NCBI GenBank assembly: GCA_002704225.1 | Contig: PAFU01000010.1 | Span: 1 to 55,335, forward strand | Direction: 5' to 3' | DNA from: Gammaproteobacteria bacterium | GTDB taxonomy: Bacteria; Pseudomonadota; Gammaproteobacteria; Pseudomonadales; Azotimanducaceae | DNA: 55,335 nt | Shown: piece after piece, positions 25,837-34,325 of the stretch | Numbering within the stretch: the first letter of the stretch is position 1 | Layout: the number at the start of each line of letters is the position of its first letter | Notes under the pieces: model-generated | The model's database searches: none | What the model was told of the DNA's origin: nothing | What the model saw: the letters and a program-made list of their open reading frames with translations, nothing else | Program-made: the position numbers and the translations under genes

Positions 25837-26553
25837 ATGGCTCCGTCAGCAAAGAAAAAATCCTCTGCAAACAAGGTAGAACTCACCCGCAACCTTATCC
25901 TTGGCTTTATGGGTGTATTGGTTGCCGGCTTTGTCTTCACCACGCTTTATCTGGGCACGGGTCTGTCTCAGAACACCGTTCCAGAAGCGGGCGTCGACTA
26001 CGAAGTAATCGACAACGTGACACTGGCGCAGCCGGGACGATCACTCACGGTTGAGGAATACTTTTCTTACGGGTGCATCCACTGCAAGAATTTCGATCCG
26101 ACCCTCGAAGACTGGCTGACCACTCTGCCAGAGGATGTCAAGTTTGAACGCACACCGACGGCATTTTCCCGCGCCTGGAGCGTGCTGGCCCAAGCGTACT
26201 ATGCGCTGGAAAAAGCTGACGCATTGGAGGGTAACCACGAACAGCTCTTTAAAGGCATTCATAATGGCGGCCGCGTGTTCAGCAGCGGCGAATCCATTGC
26301 TGACTATCTGGATTCCGACGCACTGCCTGCCGCAGATTTCATGCGCGCGTTTAATAGCCGTGACGTCGCCCGCCGGCTAAACCGGGCCGAGCAAGATACT
26401 CGGCGCGTTGGTATTCGTGCGGTGCCAACCCTCGTCGTCGCCGGCAAATACCGGGTCGGCATGCTCAATGGCGAAGCCCGCGCTCTTGAAGTCGTCGATT
26501 ATCTAATCGAACAAGAACGCGCCCTTATGCAAGGTCAGCCGGCGGCCCAATAA
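25837..26553 (+). CDS. Membrane-anchored DsbA-like thiol:disulfide oxidoreductase
   Basis: This 238-residue protein is counted from the ATG at 25837 (AAGGA upstream). A single N-terminal helix (residues 18-38) follows a Lys-rich start, so the domain faces the periplasm while anchored. The thioredoxin domain contains FSYGCIHCKNF with the active dithiol C80-I-H-C83, helical insertion as in DsbA, and the cis-Pro in RAVPTLVV (P197). CxHC with a short linker is typical of DsbA/DsbL-type oxidases, which introduce disulfides into exported proteins. The stop is 1 bp from that of the convergent receptor gene. Confidence 0.88.
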   Translation: MAPSAKKKSSANKVELTRNLILGFMGVLVAGFVFTTLYLGTGLSQNTVPEAGVDYEVIDNVTLAQPGRSLTVEEYFSYGCIHCKNFDPTLEDWLTTLPEDVKFERTPTAFSRAWSVLAQAYYALEKADALEGNHEQLFKGIHNGGRVFSSGESIADYLDSDALPAADFMRAFNSRDVARRLNRAEQDTRRVGIRAVPTLVVAGKYRVGMLNGEARALEVVDYLIEQERALMQGQPAAQ

Positions 26554-26554
26554 C

Positions 26555-28654
26555 TCAGAAGCTGGCCTTGGCGGTGACACCGAATTGACGCGGCGCACCG
26601 AGTTGGGTCCATCGGGTGCTGCTATAACCGTCTCTCGGGTCATTGGGAAAACTGAAGCCACGAAGGAAGTAGTCCTTGTCCGATAGGTTTCGACCCCACA
26701 AAGACAGATCCCAACCGCCAGTCGAGTAGCTCAAAGCGCCATTCAATAGGGTATAGCTGGCTGACTGCTCCGCATGTCCTGCGGAAAAATAGTAATCATC
26801 CTTACCGTCCAAATTCACATTCAAAAACAGCCCGTCCGCCAGTTGATAATCTGCTGCAAGATAAAAATGATAGGCAGGCGCCTGAGCCTGATCTCTGCCA
26901 TCCAAGTCCTCGCCCGCGCCATTCACGTAGTCCTCGTACTCCGTGTCCAGCAGGCCCAGATTCGCCGACAACTGCAATCGGTCTGACGCTTGAAACACGG
27001 CCTCCACTTCCAAGCCTTGATTGACGCCCTTGGCAGCATTGCTTGTGTATTGAATAAATTCAGCCGATTCATCTTGTCGTACGCGCGTTATCGAGGTCGC
27101 TACCTGCACGTCACGACGCTGCATACGAAACAGCGCTGCAGACAGCGCCAAGCGGTCATTCACCAAGCTGCCCTTGAACCCCACCTCCACATTCCACAGC
27201 GTTTCCGGATCAAACAAACGCAGGTCCGCATCCAACGATCCGTCGGTATTGAACCCTCCTGCTTTGTATCCGCGCGTGAGACTAGCGTAGAGCAGGTTGC
27301 CTGAGGCCAGCGTACGTTCCACCAACAACCGACCACCCGTCATGTCATCGTCTGGCGCGAACTGCACATCGGCAGAATCCGCATAATCGGACTCGTGTTG
27401 CTCCGCACGCAGGCCAAGGCTGATGCGCCACGAAGGGGCCAAATTCGTTGCCAGTTCCCCGTACAAGGCCATCCGATCCACGCCAAAATCACTGGTAAAC
27501 AAACCACCGGCGTAGGTGTAGTCCCGCGTGAAGTCCACTTCTTTATTCAATACAAACAATCCGAGCACCCAATCGACTTTGCCGTCGAGCAGCCCTTGCT
27601 CAGGAACCGACAGCAAGCGCACGTCAGCGGTACGGGTCTCTACGTCGCGCAAATACAAATCTGTAGAGCTGTAGCCGAAGGGATGAAAACCCTGAAAGGT
27701 CCAGTCTTCGTCGTAACCGTAGGCGATATCACTGTCCACCCAGCCGAGGGCAACTTCACCGACAACCCCGTCACTCAAGGCACGACGGGCATTGAAGGCC
27801 ACGTATGAGGTTTCCTGGGCATCACGTCCGGGCTGATCCGAGCGCGTATTGCGGTCGTTGTCTAAGGAAAAGGCGTCGTAACCGTTGTCCACATCCACAC
27901 TGCCCACGGCCAACTGCCAGCTTCCTTCGTCTGACTTGCCCTGCAGCTTGGCGCGCAGGCTACGTTCATCACGGGCATTGGTATCGTCGCGGTTGAGATA
28001 GATGTTCTCGATAAAACCATCGTCTTGGTACTGACGTGCGCTGATGCGAAAACCGACCTCATCCGTCAACGGACCACTGAGCACAGCACCGACACCGCGG
28101 GCGCCATAATTGCCGCCATCGATCTGCAGGACGCCCGACAGGTCCTCGGTGGCATCCGGCGTCACTACATTAATCAATCCGGCAAGCGCGTTGGCTCCGT
28201 AGAGCGTGCCCTGCGGACCACGCAGCACTTCGACCTGCTGCACATCGAACAGCGTCGCCGCACCACCCAAGCCACTCAGGTCAACACCATCCACCAGCAA
28301 GCCCACGGATGGATTCAACGGCTCCACGAACTGGCTGCGTTCACCGATGCCTCTGATTTGAATGAATCGGGCTCGGGACGCGCCACTGGTCAGATTGACA
28401 TTGGCCGCACGAGACAACAGCTCGTCTAGGTGATTGATCAGATCGCCGTTGGCATCAGGATTCAATACCGACACACTGCCGGGAACCTCCACCGCTGTTA
28501 CAGGGCGAAATTCTGCGGTTACGACCACCTCTTCAACCGCATCCGATGCCTGTGTTGCGGCGGTCACTCCAGTGAGCAACAGACCGGCACAGAGCCGTCG
28601 CAGACGCGAAGGCACGTAGGTAGAGAAAGAAAACACAGCGCGAGGCTTCAACAT
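26555..28654 (-). CDS. TonB-dependent receptor, predicted thiamin transporter
   Basis: This 699-residue protein has a signal peptide (residues 1-36, ending TQASDA), a TonB-box-like EEVVVTAEF, and a plug domain with VSVLNPDANGDLINHLDELL, FIQIRGIGERSQFVEPLNPS and VEVLRGPQGTLYGANALAGL. A long beta-barrel follows and ends in VTAKASF, with the terminal Phe used by the BAM machinery. It should import a scarce nutrient through the outer membrane using TonB energy. A TPP riboswitch in its leader (28727-28819) points to thiamin or a precursor as the ligand. No other thiamin gene is in the window. Confidence 0.93.
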   Translation of the reverse strand: MLKPRAVFSFSTYVPSRLRRLCAGLLLTGVTAATQASDAVEEVVVTAEFRPVTAVEVPGSVSVLNPDANGDLINHLDELLSRAANVNLTSGASRARFIQIRGIGERSQFVEPLNPSVGLLVDGVDLSGLGGAATLFDVQQVEVLRGPQGTLYGANALAGLINVVTPDATEDLSGVLQIDGGNYGARGVGAVLSGPLTDEVGFRISARQYQDDGFIENIYLNRDDTNARDERSLRAKLQGKSDEGSWQLAVGSVDVDNGYDAFSLDNDRNTRSDQPGRDAQETSYVAFNARRALSDGVVGEVALGWVDSDIAYGYDEDWTFQGFHPFGYSSTDLYLRDVETRTADVRLLSVPEQGLLDGKVDWVLGLFVLNKEVDFTRDYTYAGGLFTSDFGVDRMALYGELATNLAPSWRISLGLRAEQHESDYADSADVQFAPDDDMTGGRLLVERTLASGNLLYASLTRGYKAGGFNTDGSLDADLRLFDPETLWNVEVGFKGSLVNDRLALSAALFRMQRRDVQVATSITRVRQDESAEFIQYTSNAAKGVNQGLEVEAVFQASDRLQLSANLGLLDTEYEDYVNGAGEDLDGRDQAQAPAYHFYLAADYQLADGLFLNVNLDGKDDYYFSAGHAEQSASYTLLNGALSYSTGGWDLSLWGRNLSDKDYFLRGFSFPNDPRDGYSSTRWTQLGAPRQFGVTAKASF

Positions 28655-28656
28655 GT

Positions 28657-28684
28657 TTGGGCTCCAACATTAATGGGTGCCCAA
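28657..28684 (-). promoter_or_regulatory. Hairpin next to the receptor ribosome site
   Basis: In the leader RNA TTGGGC (28684-28679) can pair with GCCCAA (28662-28657). The 3' arm directly follows and partly covers the GGAG ribosome site, 2 bp before the ATG. It could be the expression platform through which the TPP aptamer blocks translation. The pairing is seen; the function is inferred. Confidence 0.45.
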
Positions 28685-28726
28685 GGCGGGTAGCGTTATG
28701 ACCTTCGCAGATTGCGAAAACGCGTT

Positions 28727-28819
28727 CCTATTCCTACGCCGGTACAAACCGGATCAGGTTCAAAGGGTCTAACACCGTTACATCAACGACGTTATCTCAG
28801 GCTGACGCCACCCCTTAGG
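28727..28819 (-). promoter_or_regulatory. TPP riboswitch (THI element)
   Basis: Read on the minus strand, the region shows the conserved TPP aptamer: AAGGGGTGGC, CTGAGATAA, then ACCCTTTGAACCTGATCC and the closing CCGGTTTGTACCGGCGTAGG. The terminal CCTA/TAGG arms can form P1. It lies 73 bp upstream of the TonB-dependent receptor ATG. Thiamin pyrophosphate binding usually lowers expression of thiamin synthesis or uptake genes, so the receptor is probably induced when thiamin is scarce. Confidence 0.95.
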
Positions 28820-28887
28820 CCCGTGAACCTTAGGATGCCCACCTGCGGTTGTCCAGTACGCATTACGGGAAGGTTCATAACGTCCAC

Positions 28888-28909
28888 AAAAAAGGGCCGA
28901 AGCCCCTTT
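28888..28909 (-). terminator. Rho-independent terminator
   Basis: On the minus strand, AAAGGGGC-TTCG-GCCCTTTT forms an 8-bp stem with a stable TTCG tetraloop (one G-U pair) followed by T's. It lies 24 bp after the stop of the outer-membrane protein gene at 28933. Confidence 0.85.
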
Positions 28910-28932
28910 GCTTAACGGCAAAGCTGACTGAA

Positions 28933-29553
28933 TCAGTCAAACTGATAGCGTAGACCCAGTTCCAACTGATCCCACTCGTTTTCATAGCCTGAGTAATGCA
29001 GCCCTACGGAATATGGCGAATCGCCCAACTGGTAACGACCACCAGCCCGGTAACTCCAGCCTCGATCGGCCCAGTCTACAAACGTGGCCAGCACCGAATA
29101 CTCCACGGCTGTCCCTATTTGTCCTCGTATGCCCAGATCGACCAAGGTTCCGGTTTCATCAAGAATGCTGTGGGTCCCGCCGCCAGTAGCGGGCCCGGAT
29201 ACGTCAAGGCGGCCATAGTGGGCCATCAATAGCACATCCATGCTGTTGGTCACGGACCCTCGCACACCCAGCCCCAGCCGGTAAAACTCACCATCCGATT
29301 CCGGTTCGGTATCTACGTCAGTTTGGCTCAATCCAGCGGTCACAAAAACAACGCCTCCCAAGTCATAGCTGCCCTCGAAGCCTATGCCGGTTGAATCTTC
29401 ACCACCGCTCTCGCCAAACACACCGTTGATTTCGACGTAGCGATAGGACAGGTCAGCCGCCATCAATGCCGGGCTCAACAGCAGGGCGACAGCCAAGAAA
29501 AATCCGCATCCGATCCCCAGAAAACCGCCGGTAGACGCACCTCCTCTACACAT
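28933..29553 (-). CDS. Putative outer-membrane beta-barrel protein
   Basis: This 206-residue protein has a hydrophobic signal peptide (FFLAVALLLSPALMA, cleavage after about residue 32). Alternating hydrophobic and polar strands separated by short turns follow (for example LSYRYVEINGVFGESGGEDS and GEFYRLGLGVRGSVTNS). It ends in GLRYQFD, close to the aromatic C-terminal pattern of outer-membrane barrels. I count about eight candidate strands, as in OmpA/OmpX-size barrels. The exact family is not recognised. The start is uncertain because an AGAGGAGG lies just inside the reading frame. A terminator follows. Confidence 0.7.
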   Translation of the reverse strand: MCRGGASTGGFLGIGCGFFLAVALLLSPALMAADLSYRYVEINGVFGESGGEDSTGIGFEGSYDLGGVVFVTAGLSQTDVDTEPESDGEFYRLGLGVRGSVTNSMDVLLMAHYGRLDVSGPATGGGTHSILDETGTLVDLGIRGQIGTAVEYSVLATFVDWADRGWSYRAGGRYQLGDSPYSVGLHYSGYENEWDQLELGLRYQFD

Positions 29554-29777
29554 ATTCTAGACTCCAATCTCCAGATGAGACCTGACCATGACAATGCCCA
29601 CGCATCCCGCCACAAAACATCCGCCCAAAGGTCGATCTACCCGACCAACGGTATATCTAAGTGGCGAAACCACTGGGTTTCCTCACCAAAACTCAAAGCC
29701 AACAAAAAGCATTGACGAGGTTGTCGCTAATTCGCCACTCTCTTCCCTTGGATCTCAACAGCACACAACCGTTTTTC

Positions 29778-32120
29778 ATGCCCAAAAAACCACAATCCAG
29801 TCGTACTCGTTCGGCTTCATCGACCAAGAGAAAACCGCCAAAGGCGAGTTGGTTCGCGCGCGCCCGTCGCTGGGTATTTGGTTTGATGCTCAAAGTGACT
29901 TTGTGGATCACGCTGATCGCGGTTTTGGTGGGCAGTGGCTATCTCTACTATCTGGATCGCAGCATCAGCAAAACATTTGAAGGGCGACGCTGGTCTGTTC
30001 CGGCTCAGGTGTATGCCCAACCCATGGAGCTTTATGCGGGCAAGCGTTTAACCAATGCTCAATTGCAGGGCGAACTTCTCCGCCTGGGGTACCGCAAAAC
30101 CCAGGATCTATCAGCCCCGGGCAGTTACCAGCCCGTACCCGGTGGCGTGAAGCTGCACCTGAGATCCTTCGCTTACATGGATGCGGCTCGGCCATCCATG
30201 CAGATCACCGTGATGTTTGTGGGCAATCGTCTGCAGCGCATTCTCTACGGCAATCGGAACATGGACTTGGTGCGATTGGAGCCAGCGGTCATTGGCAGCT
30301 TCTTCCCTTCCCATGGCGAGGACCGCCTGATTCTGACGCCGGATCAGGTGCCAGAATTGCTGGCCGAAGGGTTGAAGGCCGTCGAAGATCGTGAATTCGA
30401 TGCGCATCAGGGCTTCAGTTTAACCGGCATCGCGCGGGCAGCCTTGGTCAACCTGCGCAGCGGCGAGGCTCAGCAAGGCGGCAGCACCCTCACCCAGCAA
30501 CTGGTCAAGAGTTACTTTTTAACCAACGAACGCACCATCGAACGTAAACTTCGTGAGCTCGCGATGTCGATTATCCTAGAACTGCGTTTCACCAAGGAAG
30601 ACATTCTCACGGCCTACATCAACGAAATTTTTCTCGGTCAAAACGGGGCGAGGGCCATTCACGGCTTCGGTCTGGGTGCCCAGTACTATTTCAACAAACC
30701 CCTCAACGAACTGCCGCCCAATCAGATTGCGGCCCTGATCAGCATTATTCGCGGTCCTTCTTACTACAACCCCTTTCGGCATCCAGAGCGCACCCTGCGC
30801 AGGCGGAACCGCATCTTAGATACTTTTCTTGCAGACGGACTGATCAGCAATGCCCGGCATCAGGACGCCATCGGGCAGCCCTTGGGCGTCGTCTCCAGCC
30901 CGAACAGTGGCGGAGCGTATTACCCTGCCTTTATGGATTTGGTGCGAGCAGAACTGAGCGAACGCTATTCAGCCAGCGATCTGCGCACCCAAGGCCTGCG
31001 CATTTTTACCACCCTGAAGCCAAGAGAGCAGACAAACGCCCAGCAGGCTGTCAGTACCACACTTCAGGCCATCGAGAAGGAGCGCAACTACGAGCCGGGC
31101 AGCCTGCAGGCATCCACCGTGGTCACGGATACCCAAACGGGTGAAGTGTTGGCCTTGGTTGGCGGACGACAAGGCCGGGTAGACGGATTCAATCGCGCCA
31201 TCAATGCACGTCGCCCTGTTGGCTCGGTAATCAAACCCCTCATCGTCCTAAGCGCGCTGGAAAATGACTACGAGTGGTCCAGCTTGATCAATGATCAAGC
31301 CATCACGATCACGCCACCCAACGGAGAGACTTGGAGCCCCAGAAACTACGACGGGAAAACGCGGGGTAAACTACCCATCATCAAGGCACTTGCCCTGTCA
31401 CTGAATCTGGCGACCGTCGACCTCGGCAACCGAGTCGGTTTGAACACGATACAAGGACGCTTTGCCGATCTGGTGGGCTACGCGCCAAAGAACCGTTACC
31501 CCTCTTTTTTCCTAGGAGCTGAGGCCATGTCGCCACTGCAACTGGCGGAGCTTTATGGCAATTTCGCCAGCGGCGGTTTTCGCACAACGCCCAAGAGCGT
31601 TATTGCAGTTCTCGATGAACAGGGCATACCGTTATCCCACCACCCGTTTGATGTCACCCAAACCATCGACGTTGACACGGCAGCGAGTCTCAACAGCGGT
31701 CTGGAAATCGTGATGCGGCGTGGCACAGGACGCAGTTCACCCTTTGCCCAACAGGGCGTTGCAGGCAAAACCGGCACGTCCAATGACAACCGAGACAGTT
31801 GGTTCGCAGGCTTTGATAACAGCCGACTCAGCGTCGTCTGGGTGGGCCGCGATGACAACAAACCCACCGGGTTAACGGGCACTTCTGGCGCCCTGCGTAT
31901 TTGGAACACGATGACTCGGACCGAAGGTCCAGACCCAATAACCTCCCCAATTGGTGAGAACCTTGTCGCAATCGAGTACGACACGGGGCTGCAAGCCACA
32001 GCAAAATGCGCCGACGTGGTTGTACTACCCATTCGCCGGCCGGATACTTTACAAACCAAACCGGGTTGCGGCATCAAAACAAGCTTCGGCAAACGCCTCC
32101 GCGCGATTTTTGGTCAGTAG
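29778..32120 (+). CDS. mrcB: Bifunctional penicillin-binding protein 1B
   Basis: This 780-residue protein is counted from the ATG at 29778. It has a basic cytoplasmic tail, a membrane helix (about 36-58), and a UB2H-like region with WSVPAQVYAQPMELYAG. The GT51 glycosyltransferase has catalytic EDREF at 203-207 and QGGSTLTQQLVKSYFL. The transpeptidase has S483-V-I-K486, S541-L-N543 and K664-T-G666. It polymerises and cross-links peptidoglycan in the periplasm. The UB2H region and length match PBP1b rather than PBP1a. No convincing ribosome site is seen for this start. An in-frame start 117 bp upstream would add a poorly conserved tail. Confidence 0.95.
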   Translation: MPKKPQSSRTRSASSTKRKPPKASWFARARRWVFGLMLKVTLWITLIAVLVGSGYLYYLDRSISKTFEGRRWSVPAQVYAQPMELYAGKRLTNAQLQGELLRLGYRKTQDLSAPGSYQPVPGGVKLHLRSFAYMDAARPSMQITVMFVGNRLQRILYGNRNMDLVRLEPAVIGSFFPSHGEDRLILTPDQVPELLAEGLKAVEDREFDAHQGFSLTGIARAALVNLRSGEAQQGGSTLTQQLVKSYFLTNERTIERKLRELAMSIILELRFTKEDILTAYINEIFLGQNGARAIHGFGLGAQYYFNKPLNELPPNQIAALISIIRGPSYYNPFRHPERTLRRRNRILDTFLADGLISNARHQDAIGQPLGVVSSPNSGGAYYPAFMDLVRAELSERYSASDLRTQGLRIFTTLKPREQTNAQQAVSTTLQAIEKERNYEPGSLQASTVVTDTQTGEVLALVGGRQGRVDGFNRAINARRPVGSVIKPLIVLSALENDYEWSSLINDQAITITPPNGETWSPRNYDGKTRGKLPIIKALALSLNLATVDLGNRVGLNTIQGRFADLVGYAPKNRYPSFFLGAEAMSPLQLAELYGNFASGGFRTTPKSVIAVLDEQGIPLSHHPFDVTQTIDVDTAASLNSGLEIVMRRGTGRSSPFAQQGVAGKTGTSNDNRDSWFAGFDNSRLSVVWVGRDDNKPTGLTGTSGALRIWNTMTRTEGPDPITSPIGENLVAIEYDTGLQATAKCADVVVLPIRRPDTLQTKPGCGIKTSFGKRLRAIFGQ

Positions 32121-32148
32121 CAACCTGTCAAAACTGTAGAGAGCGACT

Positions 32149-32706
32149 ATGAATTTATTAGTGCAGTGCGATGTCAGCCCGGTACTGAAGCATTCGAAAA
32201 ACCTGCTGGCCCACTTACTCGTGGTTTTCGTGCTGGTAGGTTGCGCGAGCACCACTGTCCAAAAACCCCGGCCGGGGGCATCGACGCAGGACCGGAGTTC
32301 TTCAGGTCAATCCGACCGACCACTGCCGCAAAAGCGCGAAAACGAAGCAAAGCCGAAAGCACCCACCATTGCTCCGCCGCGGAACAGTGGCGCTCAAACG
32401 CTTCTGGCACGAGCAAACACCGCCTTAGCCTCTGAGCAACCTGCCACTGCTGTTCTATTGCTGGAGCGGGCGGTACGTATAGAGCCTCGCGAGGCGCTGT
32501 TGTGGATACGCCTCAGCCAAGCCCACCTCGGTCAGGGCGACTCGAGGACCGCCTTCCAACACGCCCGTAAAGCCATCGCGCTGGCTGGCAGCGAGACCAA
32601 CAAACGCACCGCTGCATGGCTTCAATTGGCGAATGTTTACGAGGCACAGGGCAAGGACGGCGAAGCCAAACAAATACGCAACCGCTATGGGCGCTACAGC
32701 GGTTAA
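32149..32706 (+). CDS. TPR-containing lipoprotein
   Basis: This 185-residue protein has a lipoprotein signal ending in LVVFVLVGC (lipid-modified C32), then a Pro/Lys/Ser-rich linker. Two or three tetratricopeptide units lie at about 80-180 (LLARANTALASEQPATAVLL, LWIRLSQAHLGQGDSRTAFQ, WLQLANVYEAQGKDGEAKQI). It is probably an outer-membrane lipoprotein that binds a partner protein. It lies 28 bp after mrcB and 13 bp before the M48 gene, so the three are likely an operon for cell-wall and envelope work. Comparable small TPR lipoproteins lie next to PBP1b genes in related bacteria, from memory. Confidence 0.82.
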   Translation: MNLLVQCDVSPVLKHSKNLLAHLLVVFVLVGCASTTVQKPRPGASTQDRSSSGQSDRPLPQKRENEAKPKAPTIAPPRNSGAQTLLARANTALASEQPATAVLLLERAVRIEPREALLWIRLSQAHLGQGDSRTAFQHARKAIALAGSETNKRTAAWLQLANVYEAQGKDGEAKQIRNRYGRYSG

Positions 32707-32719
32707 CCGGAGAAAAGCC

Positions 32720-34306
32720 ATGCTTAATACTCTGCTCAGAACACAACAGCCGCTTCAGAAAAAAACTCGCAACCTGTCGAATATCGGATTACTGGCCCTT
32801 GTGGTTGGGACCTCAGGCATCACCGGATGCGCTACCAACCCGGTCACGGGTAAGAGTGAGCTCAGCCTAGTTTCGGAAAGTTGGGAACTGAAGACCGGAG
32901 CCCAGCAGTATCTGCCAGCGCGCCAGAGCCAGGGCGGCGACTACGTCGCTGATCCTGAAGTTCAGGCCTATGTACAACAGGTGGGCTCTAAGCTTGCCGC
33001 GGTGAGCGATCGATCACTACCCTACGAATTTGCCGTCATCAACAACTCCACACCCAATGCTTGGGCACTGCCGGGCGGCAAAATCGCCATCAATCGAGGC
33101 TTACTGACGGCATTGGACAGCGAAGCCGAACTGGCAGCCGTTCTCGGGCATGAAATTGTTCACGCAGCAGCCAAACACAGCGCTCAGTCGGTGCAGCGCG
33201 GTGCCCTGCTGCAAGCAGCCGTGTTGGTTACCGGTGTTGCCACCGCCGATAGCGACTATGGTGAGGTTGCGGCAATCGGCGCTGGCGCGGGAGCGGCCCT
33301 GATCAACTCGAAATACGGTCGGGATGCCGAGCGGGAATCGGATCTTTACGGTATGAACTATATGAGCCGCGCAGGTTATAACCCCAACGGCGCGGTAGAA
33401 CTGCAACAAACCTTCGTTGAGCTGAAAGACAACAAACAACCGGATTTTCTCCGCGGCCTGTTTGCCAGCCATCCCCCATCTCAAGAGCGGTTGGTTGCAA
33501 ATCGAGCTCACGCCAACACGCTGCCCGCGGGTGGGGTTGAAGGCCGCAGTCGGTATCGCCAGGTCATGCAGCGTTTGGTCGAAACCCAGCCCGCCTACGA
33601 AGCCTACGACGAAGCTCGACAAGCCGTGGCCGACAATCGTTTTAAGGCCGCCAGACGAATGCTCGAACAAGCCATCGACTTGGAGCCAAGAGAAGGTCAG
33701 TTCTTTGCCTTGTTGGGCGACATCGATGCCGAGGAACAGGCATTTACCGCAGCGGACGCGGCTTACGATCGCGCCATCAGCTTGAACCCCGACTTTTTTT
33801 ACGCTCATCTGCGCGGCGGCATTCTCAATGAGAAACGCGGCCGCATCGCCAAGGCCAAAAACCAACTGAATCGAAGTTTGCAGCTGTTAGAGACAGCCCA
33901 AGCCTATAACGCGCTGGGATCGATCGCCGAACGCGAGGGTAACCTAGAAGAAGCGGAGAATCTCTACGCCAAAGCCGCCGCGGACTCCGGTACAACGGGT
34001 CAAGCGGCGCTCACCTCCTTGGTCACCTTACGCAGCCAGGAAAACCCGCAAAGCTTGATAGACCTACGTTGGGGCACTGGCCTAAACAACACCGTATTGG
34101 TCGAGATATCGAATACGACCCCACGCACGCTGCTGGGTATCAACCTGCAAATTCGCGTCACTGACCTAAAAGGCAACGTGAATGTCTATCCCCAGCGAGT
34201 CGGTGGCACCCCAGCCAGTCGAGCACTGCAAATAGACACTCGCCTGAACGCGGGAACCGGCCGAGTTGCGGTCAACGTCTTAAGCATCGACTCCGTAACT
34301 CTTTAG
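32720..34306 (+). CDS. M48-family metalloprotease lipoprotein with TPR repeats (BepA-like)
   Basis: This 528-residue protein starts at the ATG at 32720 (GGAGAAAAG upstream). The lipobox is GITGC (C37). The zinc site is H144-E-I-V-H148, with a downstream Glu in DAERESDLYGMNYMSRAGY as third ligand. After the protease domain come TPR units (RFKAARRMLEQAIDLEPREG, AAYDRAISLNPDFFYAHLRG, AYNALGSIAEREGNLEEAEN) and a C-terminal beta-rich domain of about 90 residues. BepA-like proteins degrade or assist misassembled outer-membrane proteins such as LptD. The extra C-terminal domain is longer than in E. coli BepA. Confidence 0.9.
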   Translation: MLNTLLRTQQPLQKKTRNLSNIGLLALVVGTSGITGCATNPVTGKSELSLVSESWELKTGAQQYLPARQSQGGDYVADPEVQAYVQQVGSKLAAVSDRSLPYEFAVINNSTPNAWALPGGKIAINRGLLTALDSEAELAAVLGHEIVHAAAKHSAQSVQRGALLQAAVLVTGVATADSDYGEVAAIGAGAGAALINSKYGRDAERESDLYGMNYMSRAGYNPNGAVELQQTFVELKDNKQPDFLRGLFASHPPSQERLVANRAHANTLPAGGVEGRSRYRQVMQRLVETQPAYEAYDEARQAVADNRFKAARRMLEQAIDLEPREGQFFALLGDIDAEEQAFTAADAAYDRAISLNPDFFYAHLRGGILNEKRGRIAKAKNQLNRSLQLLETAQAYNALGSIAEREGNLEEAENLYAKAAADSGTTGQAALTSLVTLRSQENPQSLIDLRWGTGLNNTVLVEISNTTPRTLLGINLQIRVTDLKGNVNVYPQRVGGTPASRALQIDTRLNAGTGRVAVNVLSIDSVTL

Positions 34307-34325
34307 GACTCTGTACGCTCAGACG

